This document shows positions 15,087-22,723 of a DNA stretch of 29,354 nucleotides, piece after piece. Origin of the DNA: Syntrophaceae bacterium UBA1411 (GTDB taxonomy: Bacteria > Desulfobacterota > Syntrophia > Syntrophales > Smithellaceae); NCBI GenBank assembly GCA_002304995.1, contig DBPV01000007.1:35768-65121 (forward strand), given 5' to 3'. The notes beneath the pieces are model-generated. The model saw nothing but the letters and a program-made list of their open reading frames with translations. It was not told the origin of the DNA and did not search any database. Each line of letters starts with the position of its first letter. Position 1 is the stretch's first letter. The position numbers and the translations under genes were made by a program.

Positions 15087-16814
15087 TCATTTTTTTGAGC
15101 GTCCGACGCCCAGATACCTCTTCATCGCCTCCAGATCCAGGCAATTGAGACAGTCGTCTTTCGTCACCCAGCCCTTGCGGGCGATCTTCACGCCGAGGCG
15201 GAAATGCTCCAGCCCCTCCGCCGCGTGCGCATCGGGATTGACGGCGATCTTCACACCTCTTTGCACCGCAGAGAGGCACTGGCGCCAGTCGAGGTCCAGA
15301 CGGTGGGGATTGGCGTTGAGCTCGAGCGCCTTGCCGCGCTCGGCGGCCGTCTCGATGATCCTGTGCATATCGACCGCATAAGGCTCGCGGGACAACAGGA
15401 GCCTCCCCGTCGGATGCGCCAGCATGACCGTAAACGGGTTGGCCAGGGCTTTGATGATGCGGTTGGTCATCCGGGCCTCCGGCATGCCGAAGCCGGAATG
15501 CACCGCCGCAATGACAAAATCGAAACGCGCGAGGACGTCCTCTTCATAATCCAGTCCGCCGTCGGGACCGATGTCCGATTCGATGCCTTTGAAAATGTGA
15601 AACGGCGCAAGCGTCGCATTGAGCCGGTCGATTTCGGCATGCTGCCGCTCCACCGCCTCGACGCTCAGTCCATGGGCGTAAAAAGCCGACCGGCTGTGGT
15701 CGCTGACGCCGATATACTGCCAGCCCCGTTGCCTGGCGGCCAGAGCGATTTCCTCCAGGCCGGCCGTTCCGTCGCTGTAATTCGTGTGCACATGGAAGAT
15801 TCCCCGGATGTCGTTTTCTTCGACGAGCCGGGGCAGCGCTCCTTTTTCCGCCGCTTCGATCTCCCCCCTGTTCTCGCGCAGTTCCGGCGCGATATACGCG
15901 AGCCCCAGAGCGGCAAAGATGTCCGCTTCGCTTCGGCAAACGATGTTTTCGTCTCCGCGGAAAAGGCCGTACTCGTTCATCCGGAGCCCCTGCTCTTTCG
16001 CCCGGCCGCGAAGGGCCGTATTGTGCTCCCGGCTGCCGGTGAAATGATGCAGCGCATAAGGAAACTGATCGGGCGCGACGATGCGCAAATCGGCGTTCAC
16101 GCCGGAGTCCAGGGTGATGCTGACTTTCGTGTCGCCCTGAGCGACAACGGCCGCGGTCCGGCCGTAACGGGCAAAGGCGCAGCCCAGCTTTTGCGGCTGC
16201 ATGGAGGCGGCGATAAGATCGATATCCTTGATGGTCTCATAGCCGCGGCGCAGCGATCCGGCAAGGCTTGCCGCGGCCGCTTCCGGAAGAGCCAGCAAAA
16301 AACCGCGCAGCTCCTCCGCCTGCCCGGCGACTTCATCCCAGAGATGCCGCTGGGCATACTTTTTGAACCGGGCGATGCCGATAAGAAGATTGTCCTGCGT
16401 TTTCCGGCCGAATCCCTTGAGATCCAGCAGGCGGTTTTCAAGGCAGGCATATTCCAGTTCGCCGACGGTCGTAATTCCCAGCGTCCGGTGCAAAGCGGAA
16501 ATTTTTCTGGGGCCGAGGCCGCCGATTTTCAGCAGATCCAGATGGCCCGGGGGAATGGACGCCTTGAGCTTCTCGTAATATTCCAGTCTGCCAGTCTCGA
16601 CAAGCTCGGTGAGCTTTTTGCCGATCGCCTCTCCGATGCCGTCGATTTTGTAAATTGCTCCGGTCTGCACCAGGCGCGTCAGATCCGCGTCCGTTTTTTC
16701 GAGCGACCGGGCGGCGTTGGAATACGCCCGGGATTTAAACGGGTTCTCCCCCGCCAGCTCCAGCCAGACGGCGATATCCTCGAGCATCCGGATGACTTTT
16801 TCCCTGGAAATCAT
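15087..16814 (-). CDS. polX: DNA polymerase/3'-5' exonuclease PolX (Pol X plus PHP domain)
   Basis: 575 residues, the usual bacterial PolX length. Residues 1-160 hold the 8-kDa-like domain and helix-hairpin-helix segments (GENPFKSRAYSNAARSLE, IDGIGEAIGKKLTEL, IGGLGPRKISALH). The nucleotidyltransferase core has AGSLRRGYETIKDIDLI with Asp197 and Asp199, and Asp242 in NADLRIV as the third carboxylate. The PHP phosphoesterase domain (about 338-570) shows HVHTNYSDG, GVSDHS, ESDIGPDG, AAVHSGFG, AHPTGR and NPDAH metal-binding motifs. Such enzymes fill gaps and trim 3' ends in base-excision repair with manganese. The ATG at 16814 begins the conserved domain but has no clear ribosome binding site. Confidence 0.95.
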   Translation of the reverse strand: MISREKVIRMLEDIAVWLELAGENPFKSRAYSNAARSLEKTDADLTRLVQTGAIYKIDGIGEAIGKKLTELVETGRLEYYEKLKASIPPGHLDLLKIGGLGPRKISALHRTLGITTVGELEYACLENRLLDLKGFGRKTQDNLLIGIARFKKYAQRHLWDEVAGQAEELRGFLLALPEAAAASLAGSLRRGYETIKDIDLIAASMQPQKLGCAFARYGRTAAVVAQGDTKVSITLDSGVNADLRIVAPDQFPYALHHFTGSREHNTALRGRAKEQGLRMNEYGLFRGDENIVCRSEADIFAALGLAYIAPELRENRGEIEAAEKGALPRLVEENDIRGIFHVHTNYSDGTAGLEEIALAARQRGWQYIGVSDHSRSAFYAHGLSVEAVERQHAEIDRLNATLAPFHIFKGIESDIGPDGGLDYEEDVLARFDFVIAAVHSGFGMPEARMTNRIIKALANPFTVMLAHPTGRLLLSREPYAVDMHRIIETAAERGKALELNANPHRLDLDWRQCLSAVQRGVKIAVNPDAHAAEGLEHFRLGVKIARKGWVTKDDCLNCLDLEAMKRYLGVGRSKK

Positions 16815-16841
16815 GTTTTTAAAAAAATATTGCGGTGGAAC

Positions 16842-16870
16842 TTGACATTCCGGGTTGAAAAATATATAAG
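16842..16870 (+). promoter_or_regulatory. promoter of tRNA-Glu
   Basis: TTGACA (16842-16847) and TATAAG (16865-16870) are separated by exactly 17 bases, close to full consensus, with a predicted start about 23 bases before the mature tRNA. Confidence 0.85.
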
Positions 16871-16899
16871 GCGCAACTTACTTACCTCGGGCCAACGAC

Positions 16900-16975
16900 G
16901 TCCCCATCGTCTAGAGGCCTAGGACACGGGCCTTTCACGCCTGTAACTGGGGTTCGACTCCCCATGGGGACGCCA
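16900..16975 (+). tRNA. tRNA-Glu (TTC), CCA encoded
   Basis: 76-nt cloverleaf: acceptor GTCCCCA pairs with TGGGGAC, discriminator G, encoded CCA. The anticodon loop within CCTTTCACG gives anticodon TTC. The T arm reads GGGGTTCGACTCCCC. It has its own promoter at 16842-16870 and a terminator at 16983-17019, so it is a single-gene transcription unit. Confidence 0.97.
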
Positions 16976-16982
16976 AAAATAT

Positions 16983-17019
16983 AAAAAGGCAAACCGTTTT
17001 TTTTCGGTTTGCCTTTTTT
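16983..17019. terminator. bidirectional intrinsic terminator
   Basis: AAAAAGGCAAACCG (16983-16996) and CGGTTTGCCTTTTT (17005-17018) form a perfect stem with an eight-T loop. T-runs follow on the plus strand and, because of the A-run, also on the minus strand. It serves both tRNA-Glu (plus) and the basic-protein gene ending at 17032 (minus). Confidence 0.92.
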
Positions 17020-17031
17020 ATCGCGGATGAA

Positions 17032-17418
17032 CTAGGCGGCCGGGGCTTCTTCTTTCTTCTTCTTGGGCTTTTTGGCCGCGTCTCCTTCTTTCTTGGCTTC
17101 TTTTTGCGCCGGAGCCGCTTTCTTCTTTGCCTTGGCCTCTTTTTCCGCCGCCGCCGGGGCTTCCTTCGCCGCGGCCGCATCGGCCAGTTTCTTTTCCCTG
17201 GCTGCCTTCATCTCCTGGATCTTCGCGTCGTTTTTGTCGATGGCGGCGATGCGCAGGTTGGTTTCCCGAATCTTCGATTTCAGGTTTTTCACCAGAGGAT
17301 CGCTGCCTGTCTTGTCGCCGGAAACTCCCTGTTGGGCCAGTTTGGCCAGACGAAGTTCCAGTTTCTTTTCCAACATCCGGCGCTGTTCGATCCTCACGTC
17401 CTTGGTTTTTGATGCCAT
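17032..17418 (-). CDS. small basic protein with histone H1-like Lys/Ala/Pro/Glu-rich tail
   Basis: 128 residues. The N-terminal half (1-65) is a probable coiled coil or helical hairpin (RIEQRRMLEKKLELRLAKLA, then KNLKSKIRETNLRIAAID). From about 66 to the end the composition collapses to Lys, Ala, Glu and Pro, resembling the tail of histone H1 or of bacterial H1-like proteins. GGGGAGGATAAA directly before ATG 17418 is a near-perfect ribosome binding site, and a strong terminator follows the stop, so this is a real, separately transcribed gene despite the low complexity. DNA or RNA binding is the obvious guess, but I recognise no named family and there is no signal peptide. Confidence 0.8.
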   Translation of the reverse strand: MASKTKDVRIEQRRMLEKKLELRLAKLAQQGVSGDKTGSDPLVKNLKSKIRETNLRIAAIDKNDAKIQEMKAAREKKLADAAAAKEAPAAAEKEAKAKKKAAPAQKEAKKEGDAAKKPKKKKEEAPAA

Positions 17419-17513
17419 TTTATCCTCCCCAGTTCTTTAAAAAATAATTTCTCTGGCCGGTGAAAATAGCAATATTTTCATTGGAAAGCCATCATTATTT
17501 TATGAAAAAAGCA

Positions 17514-17990
17514 TTACGGAGCATCCAGAACTTCGCGGACTTTTGCGGAGAGGTCTTCCAGGCGGAAAGGCTTGGGCATGAACGCCCGGCATCCCCGACG
17601 GATGAGGGCTTCGACTTTCTCGTTCATGACGTAGCCGCTGGCCAGGATCACCTTGACGGCCGGATTGAGGGATTGCAGGGCTGAAAACACGTCAGCTCCG
17701 TCCATGCCGGGCATGACCATGTCCTGAATCACCAGATCGATTTCATCTTTCCGGCCGGCGTAAATAGCGACGGCCTCCTGACCGCGCTGCGCCACGAGCA
17801 CCGAATAGCCGAGAATCTCCAGCATATCCCGGGCCACGTCGATGATGATCTGTTCGTCGTCCACCAGGAGGATGGTTTCATCCCCCATGGGCAGATCTTC
17901 CTCCAGGCCGTCCATGTCCGGGAAATCGCCGGAAGGCGCTTCCGGCCGGAATCCTGCGGAAAGATCCTTTTCTGGTTTGTTTTCTTTCAT
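17514..17990 (-). CDS. single-domain response regulator (receiver only)
   Basis: 158 residues. An acidic, disordered leader of about 36 residues precedes one receiver domain (about 38-157). Asp44 and Asp45 (LLVDDEQ) bind magnesium, Asp90 (IQDMVMPGMDG) is the phosphate acceptor, Ser118 (LASGY) and Lys140 (MPKPF) complete the active site. No output domain is present, so it works by protein contact or as a phosphorelay intermediate. No histidine kinase is encoded nearby. The 299 bases between its start and the next gene hold a TTCAGGC/GCCTGAA hairpin in the leader (about 18009-18031), a short in-frame coding-like fragment interrupted by stop codons, and no gene I can support. Confidence 0.9.
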   Translation of the reverse strand: MKENKPEKDLSAGFRPEAPSGDFPDMDGLEEDLPMGDETILLVDDEQIIIDVARDMLEILGYSVLVAQRGQEAVAIYAGRKDEIDLVIQDMVMPGMDGADVFSALQSLNPAVKVILASGYVMNEKVEALIRRGCRAFMPKPFRLEDLSAKVREVLDAP

Positions 17991-18289
17991 TTATTCCACA
18001 CCGTCTCTTCAGGCTTTCTCTTCGCCTGAAATCACCGCCAAAGCCAAATCATCTGCCGCCGTCTGCTCCAAAACGGCACCCAACCTACCAGGGCATCAAC
18101 GCATCGTCAGGAAGGAGCTCCAAACGTCAAAGCAAAGCCCGTTTTTTCCGGCGTATCTGTCCGTGATCGCGGAGAATGAAGAAGGTGTTTGTACATGAAT
18201 CCTGTTTTCGCCTATCCCGATATTGCATTCGTGTCAATAAAATTATGCTTTCTTTCCGGAAAACTGCCCCGACTCACCGGAACTGCGGC

Positions 18290-19447
18290 TTATCCCCGCC
18301 GCAAAAAAGCGATGGTTTCGATATGCTCCGTTTGGGGAAACATGTCCAGAGGGCAGAGGCTTTCCAGGCGATAGCCGTAAGCCGCAAGCCGCAGCACATC
18401 ACGCGCCTGCGTGGCCGGATTACAGGATACATAAATAATATCGGTTGTTTTCAAATCAGCCGCCGCCGCGAGACCCATCCCGCTCACTCCCGTCCGCGGC
18501 GGATCCAGCAAAAGAACATCCACCGTTTCTTTCCTTTTGGCCATTTCTCCCAGAACCTCTTCAACATCGCCCCGGACGAACTCCGCATGGCCTATTCCAT
18601 GTTTTTCGGCATTCCGGCGCGCAAACTTTACAGATTTTTCGCTGATTTCGACACCGATGATGCGCTCGGCATAAGGCGCCAGAAAAACGGAGAAAAGTCC
18701 CGAGCCGCAGCAGGCATCGACCAGTGTGCCCGCCTTCTTGCCCGCCAAAAGCGCGCAGACCTCTTCCACCATCCGGTCGGTGAGAGACAAATTGGCCTGA
18801 AAAAAACCTGCGCGGGGAACCAGAAAGTCCCTGCCCCGGACGGTCCGGACCACCGCATCGGCCAAGCCGCCGGAATCGTCCGACCAGAAAACAACGTCGC
18901 CGGGCGCCGCAGGTGCAAGAGGGAGGGATCGCTGCCTGCGGATCTGATCGTTAATCGTTTCATGCACAATTTCACAGCGTTCGATATCGACAAGCCTTCC
19001 GCCGGTGATGTCCATGAATCCCAGATGAAAGCCGCCGGCGGTCTTTTGGGCGTGGAGCAGGGCTTTGCCGCGGTAGCGGTAGCATTCGGGAGAGCCGATC
19101 ATGTCACGGACCGGCGGAGCGGAAATTTTCCCGATCCGGGAAAAGGCGTCCGCGACCTGTTTTTTCTTCAAGGCCAGCTGACCGGCATAGTCGATGTGCT
19201 GGTAACAGCAGCCGCCGCAGCGCCCGTAGTAGCGGCAAAGCGGGTCGGTCCGCACAGGAGAAGGCTCGAGAATCGCCAGCAGGCGGCCGCGGGCAAATTT
19301 CTTTCTGCGGTCGACAATTTCAATTTCCGCCAGATCCGCCGGCGCGGTGAAGGGCACAAAAACAGCCAGGCCGTCGATGCGTCCGACGCCCTGGCCGCCG
19401 AAAGCCACGGATTCTATTTTCACGATGGAACGATTTGCGCCCGGCAT
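18290..19447 (-). CDS. RumA-family 23S rRNA (uracil-5-)-methyltransferase with Fe-S cluster
   Basis: 385 residues from ATG 19447, preceded by AAGAGGAAACCT; an upstream in-frame start at 19507 lacks a ribosome binding site. An N-terminal TRAM domain (about 1-58) is followed by the Fe-S cysteines Cys71, Cys77, Cys80 and Cys158 (CRYYGRCGGC and DIERC), which match the RumA spacing. The methyltransferase domain has VDACCGSGLFSVFLA, VEISEKSVKFARRNA and LLLDPPRTGVS. Cys342 in YVSCNPATQARD is the nucleophile and Glu375 in PQTEHIE the base. The enzyme makes 5-methyluridine in RNA; whether it acts at 23S position 1939, 747 or both cannot be told from this alone. Confidence 0.93.
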   Translation of the reverse strand: MPGANRSIVKIESVAFGGQGVGRIDGLAVFVPFTAPADLAEIEIVDRRKKFARGRLLAILEPSPVRTDPLCRYYGRCGGCCYQHIDYAGQLALKKKQVADAFSRIGKISAPPVRDMIGSPECYRYRGKALLHAQKTAGGFHLGFMDITGGRLVDIERCEIVHETINDQIRRQRSLPLAPAAPGDVVFWSDDSGGLADAVVRTVRGRDFLVPRAGFFQANLSLTDRMVEEVCALLAGKKAGTLVDACCGSGLFSVFLAPYAERIIGVEISEKSVKFARRNAEKHGIGHAEFVRGDVEEVLGEMAKRKETVDVLLLDPPRTGVSGMGLAAAADLKTTDIIYVSCNPATQARDVLRLAAYGYRLESLCPLDMFPQTEHIETIAFLRRG

Positions 19448-19570
19448 AGGTTTCCTCTTATCGGGCACTATCCTACTTTCGGGCGTCCCCGTCAAGGAAG
19501 GGCGCATTTTTCTTTACAAGACCCGCCATTGTTGTTATTGAACGCCGAAAATCACTCTAAGGAAAAATGA

Positions 19571-20410
19571 ATGGCCCCTGAAAGAAACTCCATTTTGTGC
19601 CCCAACTGCCGCAAGCTGATCTCGCTTGATGAACCGGCCTGCCCTTACTGCGGCCTGGTCCGGCCCGGACTCCACGAAACGGCGGGGAAACTGCGCAATG
19701 TTTTTTTCGCCTTCGGACCGGTGAAAACCATTCTCTATGCCAATATCGTTTTCTTCGCGCTGGGACTGCTCCTTTTCCCGCACGGCATCTTCCGGGGAGG
19801 CAGCCTGCTTGGCTTTTTGTCCCCTTCCGATCAAAGCCTTTTTCTGCTCGGCGCAACCGGAACCATTCCTTTTTTTGGCGAACACCGCTTCTGGACGCTC
19901 CTCACCGCCTCGTTTCTGCACGGCGGCATTCTTCACATCGCGTTCAACATGATGGCGTTTTATCAGTTGGGGCCTTTCGTCCTGCGCGAGTTCGGCCTCC
20001 ACCGTTTCGTAAATCTCTACATTCTGACCGGCGTTGCCGGCTTCGCCGTCTCCGTCCTGGCGGGCGTGCATTTCACGATCGGCGCCTCGGCCTCGATCTG
20101 CGGTCTCATCGGCGCCATCATCTACTACGGAAAAAGCCGCGGCGGATATTACGGCGACGCCATTTTCAAGCAGGCGCTGGGCTGGGTGGTCGGCCTCGTC
20201 ATCTTCGGCTTTCTCTTCAGCGGCATCAACAACTGGGCCCACGGCGGAGGGCTTTTGTCGGGACTGCTTCTGGCCTTTCTGATGGGCTACAACGATCAGA
20301 AGCCGGAAAGCGCCTGGAGCAAGCTTCTGGCCTATGCCTGTCTGCTTTTGACGGCAGCCGCGCTGATCTGGGCGGCAGGCTCCGCGCTCTATATCCGGTT
20401 TGTGGCGTAA
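19571..20410 (+). CDS. rhomboid intramembrane serine protease with N-terminal zinc ribbon
   Basis: 279 residues. The first 30 residues form a zinc ribbon (Cys10-x2-Cys13 and Cys24-x2-Cys27). About six membrane segments follow. The rhomboid signatures are complete: HGGILHIAFNMMAF with His117, His122 and Asn126, catalytic Ser173 in GASASICGLIGA, and His224 in NWAHGGGLLSG. In the serine motif the usual glycine of GASG is replaced by Ala, a tolerated variant. Rhomboids cut transmembrane helices of partner proteins within the bilayer. The start ATG at 19571 is preceded by AAGGAAAAA. The divergent neighbour is the RumA-like gene; the downstream lipoprotein has its own promoter. Confidence 0.92.
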   Translation: MAPERNSILCPNCRKLISLDEPACPYCGLVRPGLHETAGKLRNVFFAFGPVKTILYANIVFFALGLLLFPHGIFRGGSLLGFLSPSDQSLFLLGATGTIPFFGEHRFWTLLTASFLHGGILHIAFNMMAFYQLGPFVLREFGLHRFVNLYILTGVAGFAVSVLAGVHFTIGASASICGLIGAIIYYGKSRGGYYGDAIFKQALGWVVGLVIFGFLFSGINNWAHGGGLLSGLLLAFLMGYNDQKPESAWSKLLAYACLLLTAAALIWAAGSALYIRFVA

Positions 20411-20413
20411 TCA

Positions 20414-20442
20414 TTGACACGACGAAAACCGTGTCTTATATA
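20414..20442 (+). promoter_or_regulatory. promoter of the lipoprotein gene
   Basis: TTGACA (20414-20419), 17-base spacer, TATATA (20437-20442), starting four bases after the rhomboid stop codon. The leader would be about 20 bases, ending in the GGGAGG ribosome binding site at 20458-20463. Confidence 0.75.
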
Positions 20443-20470
20443 ACGGCCATCACGGCCGGGAGGTGAACAA

Positions 20471-20866
20471 ATGAAAATAAGGGTGCTTTTGCTGATGGTC
20501 GCCGTGGCCTGCCTTTTCGGCTGCAACGCCGCGATGGTCATGAACGGCAAGGTCATGGGAATCGAATCCGGGAAATTCATCTACCAGGACGGATACCTGA
20601 CCACCCAGTACAAAGCGGACATCGATCCGGTCTGGAAAGCCTGTGAAAAAGCCGTGGTGGAGCTCAAAGGCTGGGACGTGAAGAAAGAACGCAAGATCGC
20701 GGGCGGCTCGATCAAAACCATCATTGCCGACGAAAAGGTGACGATCCTGGTGCAGTACACGGATAAAAACCTGACGTCCGTTTCGGTCCTTTCCGGCGTG
20801 GTCGGAAACCAGATGGCCTCCCGCATGATTCAGGACAGGATCGCCGCCAATATCGTCCAGCGCTAA
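20471..20866 (+). CDS. DUF3568-like lipoprotein
   Basis: 131 residues. The N-terminus is a lipoprotein signal peptide: MKIRVLLLMVAVACLFGC, with the lipobox LFGC and lipid-bearing Cys18. The mature part resembles the DUF3568 family, small lipoproteins with a conserved 'tyrosine-directed approach to a conserved Trp' core (DPVWKACEKAVVELKGWDV) and a C-terminal glycine-rich SVLSGVVGNQMASRMIQDRI. The function of the family is unknown. GGGAGG lies eight bases before the ATG and a near-consensus promoter lies upstream. The residue after the lipidated cysteine is Asn, not Asp, consistent with outer-membrane sorting. Confidence 0.82.
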   Translation: MKIRVLLLMVAVACLFGCNAAMVMNGKVMGIESGKFIYQDGYLTTQYKADIDPVWKACEKAVVELKGWDVKKERKIAGGSIKTIIADEKVTILVQYTDKNLTSVSVLSGVVGNQMASRMIQDRIAANIVQR

Positions 20867-20894
20867 CCGGGACCTGAAGACGACGCACCGCAGA

Positions 20895-20922
20895 CCGGAC
20901 GACCCCCGGGAGGTCTGTCCGG
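20895..20922 (+). other. strong intergenic hairpin
   Basis: CCGGACGACC (20895-20904) pairs with GGTC (20912-20915) and, after one bulged T, GTCCGG (20917-20922). This gives 10 base pairs of mostly G-C between the two exported-protein genes. No T-run follows, so it is not a standard terminator; it may protect the 3' end of the lipoprotein mRNA. Confidence 0.5.
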
Positions 20923-20950
20923 AAGACAACAGCGCTCCGCAGGATTCGTT

Positions 20951-21385
20951 ATGAAAGCTTTTTGGACCGGAATGTCCCTATCGCTGGCAGGGCTCCTCTG
21001 GCTCGCAAGCGCCGCAGTTTGCTTTGCACAGTGGCTGCCCGTCGGCCGGGACGCCAATGGAGATGAAATCCTCTACAAGGTGGAGCGCCGGATCGACCAC
21101 CGGGTTGAGGTCTGGGGAAAGCGGATTTTCTCCGAGGACGGCGCGAAAGAATTTTTGCAGGACAGCAGGGCCAACGGACTGGATACGGAGGGATGGAACA
21201 AGCCGGGCCACTTCACCTCCTTTTATGAAATAGACTGCCGGAAAAACCTGTCGCGCGTGCTCTCCGTGGTCATCTATGCCGCGGACGGCCGGGTGGTGTA
21301 TTCCGCTTCCTTCGGCAACCCCGGATGGACAGCCATCGCCGCCGGCTCTCTCGGCGCCATTTTCCGGGAAAAAGTCTGCCCTTAA
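20951..21385 (+). CDS. exported protein resembling the surface-adhesin protein E fold
   Basis: 144 residues with a clear signal peptide (hydrophobic core MSLSLAGLLWLASAAV, cleavage probably after VCFA). The mature part has the sequence pattern of a small beta-rich family of exported proteins: W-x-P-V-G near the start, YEIDCRKNLSRVLSVVIYAADGRVV, and a closing GWTAIAAGSLGAIFREKVCP with a conserved late Cys that may pair with the Cys in EIDC. I relate it only tentatively to surface-adhesin protein E. CAGGA six bases before ATG 20951 supports the start. It follows the lipoprotein by 84 bases and may share its promoter. Confidence 0.72.
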   Translation: MKAFWTGMSLSLAGLLWLASAAVCFAQWLPVGRDANGDEILYKVERRIDHRVEVWGKRIFSEDGAKEFLQDSRANGLDTEGWNKPGHFTSFYEIDCRKNLSRVLSVVIYAADGRVVYSASFGNPGWTAIAAGSLGAIFREKVCP

Positions 21386-21402
21386 AACAGGCTGACGCGG
21401 CC

Positions 21403-22599
21403 TTACACGACCGTTTTCCGCACGAGCAGCCCTTTAAGATACCGGCCTTCCGGATGCCCCAGGACGAGCGGATGATCGGGACCGGCTTCGAGCCTGGCCA
21501 GCACCTGCAGGTCCGCCTGTGCGTCGCGCGCCGCCCCCTGCACAATCTTGCCGAAGAGATCCTCTTCCATAAAATTGGAGCAGGAAAACGTCGCCAGGAG
21601 TCCGCCCGGCGACAGATGCCGGATGGCCTGCAGGTTGATGTCCTTGTAGCCGCGGGAAGCCTTGGGCACGTCATGCCTGGTTTTGGCAAACGCGGGCGGA
21701 TCCAGAATGATCAGATCGAAGTCTTCTTTAAGGTCACGCAGGAAATCAAACACGTCCGCCTCGATTACGGAATGACTGTCCGCCGCAAAACCGTTGATCC
21801 GCAGGTGTTCGGCGGCAGCGGCGCAGGCGGACCGGGAGATGTCCAGCGAAACCACTTTTTTCGCCCCGCCCGCCGCGGCATACACGGAAAAAGCGCCCGT
21901 GTAGCAAAAACAGTTCAGGACGGTTCGGCCGCGGGCCAGCGCGCCCAGTTTTTCGCGATTGACGCGCTGATCCAGGAAAAAGCCCGTTTTCTGGCCGCCC
22001 ACAAAATCCACGTCAAAGGTATAATGATTTTCCTTGACCCGGACGACGGAAGAATGATCGTCGCCCTGCAGAAATCCCCGGCGGTCCGAAAGTCCCTCCA
22101 GCGTCCGGGAGCGGCCGACGCTCTGTTCGTAAATCCGCGCCGGCTGAAGACAGGCCCCAAGCGCGTCCAGAATATGCTGTCTGTGCTTTTCCATGCCGGC
22201 AGTGGTGAGGGAAACCGCCAGCACGTCGCCATAGGCGTCGGCAATGAGCCCCGGACAGCCGTCTCCTTCGGCATTGATCACGCGATAGGCGTTCGTCGCG
22301 GGAGAAAGGACGGCCCGCCGCAGGTCCAGCGCGCGCTCGATGCGTTCGCGCCAGAAAGCCGCATCGATGGCAGCGCCGCAGTCCCGCGTCAAAAGGCGAA
22401 AGGAAATGTCGGTTTTGCGGTTATAAAATCCCAGCGCCAGTCCCCGGCCCTGCGCATCGGCCAGCCGGACCACATCGCCGTCGGCGGGCTTTCCCGCCAC
22501 GGAGGCGATCGCGCCGGAAAAAACCCACGGATGCCCGCGCAGAAGCGCCGCTTCCCTGCCCTTTTTCAACGTGATTTGCGGATAGTCGGTTTTTGTCAT
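21403..22599 (-). CDS. rlmI: class I SAM-dependent rRNA methyltransferase, RlmI-like (23S m5C)
   Basis: 398 residues from ATG 22599. The open frame runs much further upstream (to 23157) but only as an antisense shadow of the guanylyltransferase gene. An N-terminal PUA domain (ITLKKGREAALLRGHPWVFSGAI) is followed by an RlmI central domain (YRVINAEGDGCPGLIADAYGDVL) and the methyltransferase core with VGGQKTGFFLDQR, VLNCFCYTGAFSVYAA, VSLDISRSACAAAAEH, DLIILDPPAFAK and TFSCSNFM. Family members methylate C5 of cytosine 1962 in 23S rRNA; the catalytic Cys is in SCSN. No neighbour is functionally linked, and the ribosome binding site is weak. Confidence 0.9.
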   Translation of the reverse strand: MTKTDYPQITLKKGREAALLRGHPWVFSGAIASVAGKPADGDVVRLADAQGRGLALGFYNRKTDISFRLLTRDCGAAIDAAFWRERIERALDLRRAVLSPATNAYRVINAEGDGCPGLIADAYGDVLAVSLTTAGMEKHRQHILDALGACLQPARIYEQSVGRSRTLEGLSDRRGFLQGDDHSSVVRVKENHYTFDVDFVGGQKTGFFLDQRVNREKLGALARGRTVLNCFCYTGAFSVYAAAGGAKKVVSLDISRSACAAAAEHLRINGFAADSHSVIEADVFDFLRDLKEDFDLIILDPPAFAKTRHDVPKASRGYKDINLQAIRHLSPGGLLATFSCSNFMEEDLFGKIVQGAARDAQADLQVLARLEAGPDHPLVLGHPEGRYLKGLLVRKTVV

Positions 22600-22723
22600 T
22601 TTCGCTATGTAGCTTTTCAGGCTTGAAATAGCAAGCCGGATTGTACTATGTAAAGGCCGACAGGCGGGGCATGAGCAACCGGACGCATTCCCCCTTCTGA
22701 AAAAAAATACAAGGAGACACCGC

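Noticed and set aside
15204..16922. 572-codon plus-strand open frame opposite polX
   Set aside because: Shadow of polX. The same applies to long frames at 771-2246, 12849-14285, 18176-19570 and 21325-22626, all opposite recognised genes.
18010..18190. Minus-strand frame with an internal TGA at 18098-18096, considered as a second selenoprotein
   Set aside because: There is no SECIS-like hairpin at the proper distance, no recognisable domain and no start with a ribosome binding site.
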